This document shows, one piece after another, positions 6,002-8,366 of a stretch of DNA of 8,366 nucleotides. Numbering within the stretch: the first letter of the stretch is position 1; every line of letters begins with the position of its first letter. This DNA is from Candidatus Saccharimonadota bacterium. Lineage in GTDB: Bacteria; Patescibacteriota; Saccharimonadia; Saccharimonadales; Saccharimonadaceae. The stretch lies in the NCBI GenBank assembly GCA_028289095.1, contig JAQGGY010000060.1, positions 1-8,366 of the forward strand. The letters run 5' to 3'. The notes below the pieces were generated by a model. The model was given only the letters and a program-made list of their open reading frames with translations, made no database searches and was not told the origin of the DNA. Both the position numbers and the translations under genes were made by a program.

Positions 6002-6922
6002 CTATGTGTGGCTGACTGAAAGGTCGTAAATAGTCACTTCGCCATATGACGCTGGGCTGTCGCCTTTTGTCGTATTGGTCTGAGTGTAGCAGCCTGCCTT
6101 GAAGTAATATCCGCTGCCGTTTTTATCTGTGGTCACTTTTAATGAGTCATTATAATACACTTTGATTGAGGATTGTTCGGCTACCATTTTTATAGTAAAC
6201 ATCGTTCCAAGATTATAGTTAGTCGCTAGGTCGCCGATGTTTTTACCGCCGCTTTCGACGAACAAGTGCGCGCCTTCCAGTCGTATCATAATGACATCGT
6301 CAGAGTCGTCATGGATTTGGCCTGCCACTAGCTCGTCTTTGACGTCTGGAAGGTGTGTGATCGCTTGGCGAACGGTCATAGTATGTGTGCCGCTATTGTT
6401 TGTCCAGCTGGCGTTAGAGCGCCCGTCACTGGTCATTTCGCGTAGTTCGGAGCGTGGGTAACTGGAGTTTTTTGTGGTTGCTCCGCCAGCGTTAGCTCTG
6501 AACACCACGCCGTTTAGCTGGCTGTTTAGGAAAAAGTTATTTGCATCCGTGTAGCTGTTTAACTCAGGCTGCTTAATTTCATCAGGTGATCCAGTACGTT
6601 CGGTATCGATTGGCAGCTGAAGCTTCCAATTTGTCAGTCGTAGTAATTGACCAGGGTGCGTAATTAGTGCTGGCACTGTGGTGATGGGTGCGGTTGGTGT
6701 CGGAATGGTCTGCAGTGGCGGCGTGGAAACTTTGGCGGGCTGTTTCGTATCCACAAGGGGTTTATCATTTGGCTGCAATTTGTGACTTTTGTCGTAAGAC
6801 GACGAGCTGCGCGACTTTTTGTCGGAGTCTGATTTTGTTTTCGCATAAATAGCGATCCCAATAAAGCTGGTTAAAATTAAAGCACCCGCAATGAATAACA
6901 TAGGTTTACGTTTTATAGCCAT
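6002..6922 (-). CDS. Membrane-anchored PL7 alginate lyase
   Basis: The product has 306 residues. A basic start (MAIKRK) and a hydrophobic segment at about 8-27 form a signal anchor, then a Ser/Lys- and Thr/Pro-rich linker reaches about residue 90. The PL7 jelly-roll domain is about 93-306. All three family motifs are present: RSELRE (157-162), QIH (202-204) and YFKAGCYTQ (273-281). These supply the Arg, Gln, His and Tyr of the beta-elimination site. PL7 enzymes cut alginate (beta-mannuronate/alpha-guluronate). By family precedent, QIH rather than QVH goes with activity on guluronate-containing stretches, so the substrate would be an epimerised polymer, matching the upstream AlgG-like gene 39 bases away on the same strand. 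It faces the GH18 gene, with 29 bases between the stops. The ATG at 6922 is the first codon of the basic-hydrophobic leader. A TATCAT six bases before it allows a separate leaderless mRNA. Confidence 0.92.
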   Translation of the reverse strand: MAIKRKPMLFIAGALILTSFIGIAIYAKTKSDSDKKSRSSSSYDKSHKLQPNDKPLVDTKQPAKVSTPPLQTIPTPTAPITTVPALITHPGQLLRLTNWKLQLPIDTERTGSPDEIKQPELNSYTDANNFFLNSQLNGVVFRANAGGATTKNSSYPRSELREMTSDGRSNASWTNNSGTHTMTVRQAITHLPDVKDELVAGQIHDDSDDVIMIRLEGAHLFVESGGKNIGDLATNYNLGTMFTIKMVAEQSSIKVYYNDSLKVTTDKNGSGYYFKAGCYTQTNTTKGDSPASYGEVTIYDLSVSHT

Positions 6923-6928
6923 ATACCT

Positions 6929-6934
6929 ATGATA
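6929..6934 (-). promoter_or_regulatory. Possible -10 element for the PL7 lyase, leaderless type
   Basis: TATCAT on the minus strand ends 6 bases before the lyase ATG, the same hexamer and almost the same spacing as at corA. The only Shine-Dalgarno-like bases (AGGT) are 2 bases from the ATG, too close to work normally. No -35 is seen, so read-through from the epimerase gene is an equally good explanation. Confidence 0.35.
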
Positions 6935-6961
6935 GCCTAGCTAGTCTATCGAGCACTAGCT

Positions 6962-8366
6962 TTATGGCCCGAAGTCGCGTGCGATTTCCTGTGGATTAGG
7001 GGTGGTGTAATCCTGATGGGTGATGTTATTTTCACCGAAAATCATTCTATCGCCCGTCGCTATTTCGTAATTAATTGCATCATTTGTGTTGCGGGCATAG
7101 ACGACATTTTTAGCGCCATCGGTCTGTAGTTCTTTTCGGACACCATGTATATCGTTTCTTCCTACGTAAACCGCTTGCGCATCATCGTATAGGTAGATTC
7201 CACGTGTGCCGCCGAACATTTGGTTGCCAGTAATGAAGGTATTGTTTGATTGCTGATTGACCCGTATGTGACTGGCTGTCGGCTCGTAGCTTTTGTTCTT
7301 GCGGATAGTGTTGTAGTTGGACGCATACACGACAAAATTATCGAAGTTATTATAAGCGATATTATTTTCGACCAAGTTATAGGCAGAATCTTGGTGTAGC
7401 ATGAAGCCATGCCCTTTGTTGCTGTACGAAAAGTTATTGCGTATAATATTGTAATTGCATCGTTTCGACACGATAAACCCGTGCTTGCCATTATATGAAA
7501 AAATATTATCTTCAAAGAGCGAATTATTGCTGTCGTCGTGCGGGTCGAGGCCGTACACGTCGTTCTTAGTAAACATATTCGAGCGCCATGTCATTCCTGA
7601 TACGCCGAAAGTGTACGCGCCGAAGTGATTGTGTTCAAAGTCGCTTTTTTCGACCCAACCGGTAGTCAGATTTTGCCCTAGGGTTTTGCTGGATATTCGC
7701 CACGACGCGCCGTATACGCCACCTTCCGTCAGTAGCGGAACGCTATTTGCGACAGAATTATCCGCGAGTTCGCGGTCGGTTTCTAGCCCGCTTCCCAGAT
7801 AGCTGATGCGGCTATTAATGATATCCATGCGCCCATTTTTAATGCGTAAAAAGCTACGCCCGTCGGCACTGTTTGTATCGGGCTTTTTGGTTTGTGGGTC
7901 GAAGGATGTAATGGTAACTCCATCGATCAATAACGCACCTTGGTCCATACAAAGGCAAGTAACGACGCTTGGACTGCTGACTAATTCAAGTTTAGATAGT
8001 GTTGTTTTTGTAATATCAAGCCGTATGTCGCCGTCAATCGAAAATACACGGTTGATGCGATATGTCGTAGGGCCTGTCTTTTCAATCGCATTGTATGGCT
8101 GCATTGCTGTCATTAATTCTGGGATTGTTGTGACAATCTGCTGTCCCTGTCCATATTTGTTACTTACCCGTATCGCGCCTGCTTCTTCTGCTATAACCGC
8201 CTGGCCTATCAGGCCGTTCGACCCGTTCGTTGGTGTCATCGGATGTTCGGCCGGAGGAATTTTGATAGTCGTACCTGGGATGATCATTCCCGGGTTCATT
8301 GACTGTAGCATTGCGGCATCGATGCTGAAATGGGTTGCCAGACTTTCGACTGTCTGACCCGGCTTT
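6962..8366 (-). CDS. LysM plus AlgG-like mannuronan C5-epimerase, N-terminus outside window
   Basis: The frame is open to the right edge, giving 467 visible residues, and the true start lies beyond 8366. An internal ATG at 8311 falls within the LysM domain and should not be taken as the start. Visible residues 1-38 (KPGQTVESLATHF... to TTIKIPP) form a LysM domain, which binds GlcNAc-containing wall glycans. After a linker, a right-handed beta-helix fills about 120-440, with PbH1-type coils of about 22-24 residues (NYNIIRNN, AYNLVENN, NYNTIRKN). VYGLDPHDDS contains the DPHD motif (274-277; bases 7546-7535) and is followed by GKHGFIVSK, closely resembling the catalytic region of Pseudomonas AlgG. 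AlgG turns beta-D-mannuronate into alpha-L-guluronate in the polymer. Here DPHD is followed by Asp where AlgG, as I remember it, has Arg. The LysM should hold the enzyme on the wall. The PL7 lyase follows 39 bases downstream. Confidence 0.88.
   Translation of the reverse strand, partial: KPGQTVESLATHFSIDAAMLQSMNPGMIIPGTTIKIPPAEHPMTPTNGSNGLIGQAVIAEEAGAIRVSNKYGQGQQIVTTIPELMTAMQPYNAIEKTGPTTYRINRVFSIDGDIRLDITKTTLSKLELVSSPSVVTCLCMDQGALLIDGVTITSFDPQTKKPDTNSADGRSFLRIKNGRMDIINSRISYLGSGLETDRELADNSVANSVPLLTEGGVYGASWRISSKTLGQNLTTGWVEKSDFEHNHFGAYTFGVSGMTWRSNMFTKNDVYGLDPHDDSNNSLFEDNIFSYNGKHGFIVSKRCNYNIIRNNFSYSNKGHGFMLHQDSAYNLVENNIAYNNFDNFVVYASNYNTIRKNKSYEPTASHIRVNQQSNNTFITGNQMFGGTRGIYLYDDAQAVYVGRNDIHGVRKELQTDGAKNVVYARNTNDAINYEIATGDRMIFGENNITHQDYTTPNPQEIARDFGP

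Noticed and set aside
6939..6961. AGCTAG...CTAGCT inverted repeat between the epimerase and lyase genes as a terminator
   Set aside because: It has six pairs, an 11-base loop and no U tract on the minus strand. It does not support a break between the two genes.
7806..8357. Long plus-strand open frame (183 codons) opposite the epimerase
   Set aside because: It lies antisense to a gene with clear LysM and beta-helix homology, and its translation shows no domain or signal of its own.

Overview
The window looks like part of a Patescibacteria (CPR) genome, most likely a Saccharibacteria-type organism. This is inferred from gene style, because there is no rRNA or universal marker here. The pointers are a Pro/Gln-rich membrane protein with a single central membrane segment, compact monocistronic units, two apparently leaderless starts, and exported enzymes held by N-terminal membrane segments or LysM. 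TGA acts as a stop (2095-4407 ends in TGA), so the UGA-glycine code of Gracilibacteria/Absconditabacteria does not apply. No mobile element, CRISPR array, tRNA or rRNA was found.

Left part (1-1890), all on the minus strand. A Pro/Gln-rich single-pass membrane protein runs off the left edge. A 25-residue, very basic microprotein gene follows, with its own extended -10 promoter and a clear hairpin terminator. A 208-base intergenic stretch holds two inverted repeats with no assigned role. A CorA-type divalent cation channel gene follows.

Right part (1891-8366): a polysaccharide locus made of two converging gene pairs. On the plus strand, a 770-residue processive family 2 glycosyltransferase overlaps by ATGA with a membrane-anchored GH18 chitinase-like protein carrying two chitin-binding CBM5/12 modules. 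On the minus strand, reading from the right edge, a LysM plus right-handed beta-helix protein resembles AlgG mannuronan C5-epimerase and carries the DPHD motif. After it comes a membrane-anchored PL7 alginate lyase with all three family motifs.

Working model (inference): the glycosyltransferase makes and secretes a polymer, the AlgG-like enzyme epimerises uronic acid residues in it, the PL7 lyase trims or releases chains, and the GH18/CBM protein binds or cuts a GlcNAc-type glycan at the surface. This would be a minimal alginate-like exopolysaccharide system without the Gram-negative export machinery (no AlgK, AlgE or AlgX seen here). The enzyme families are well supported. The joint pathway and the identity of the polymer are not proven.
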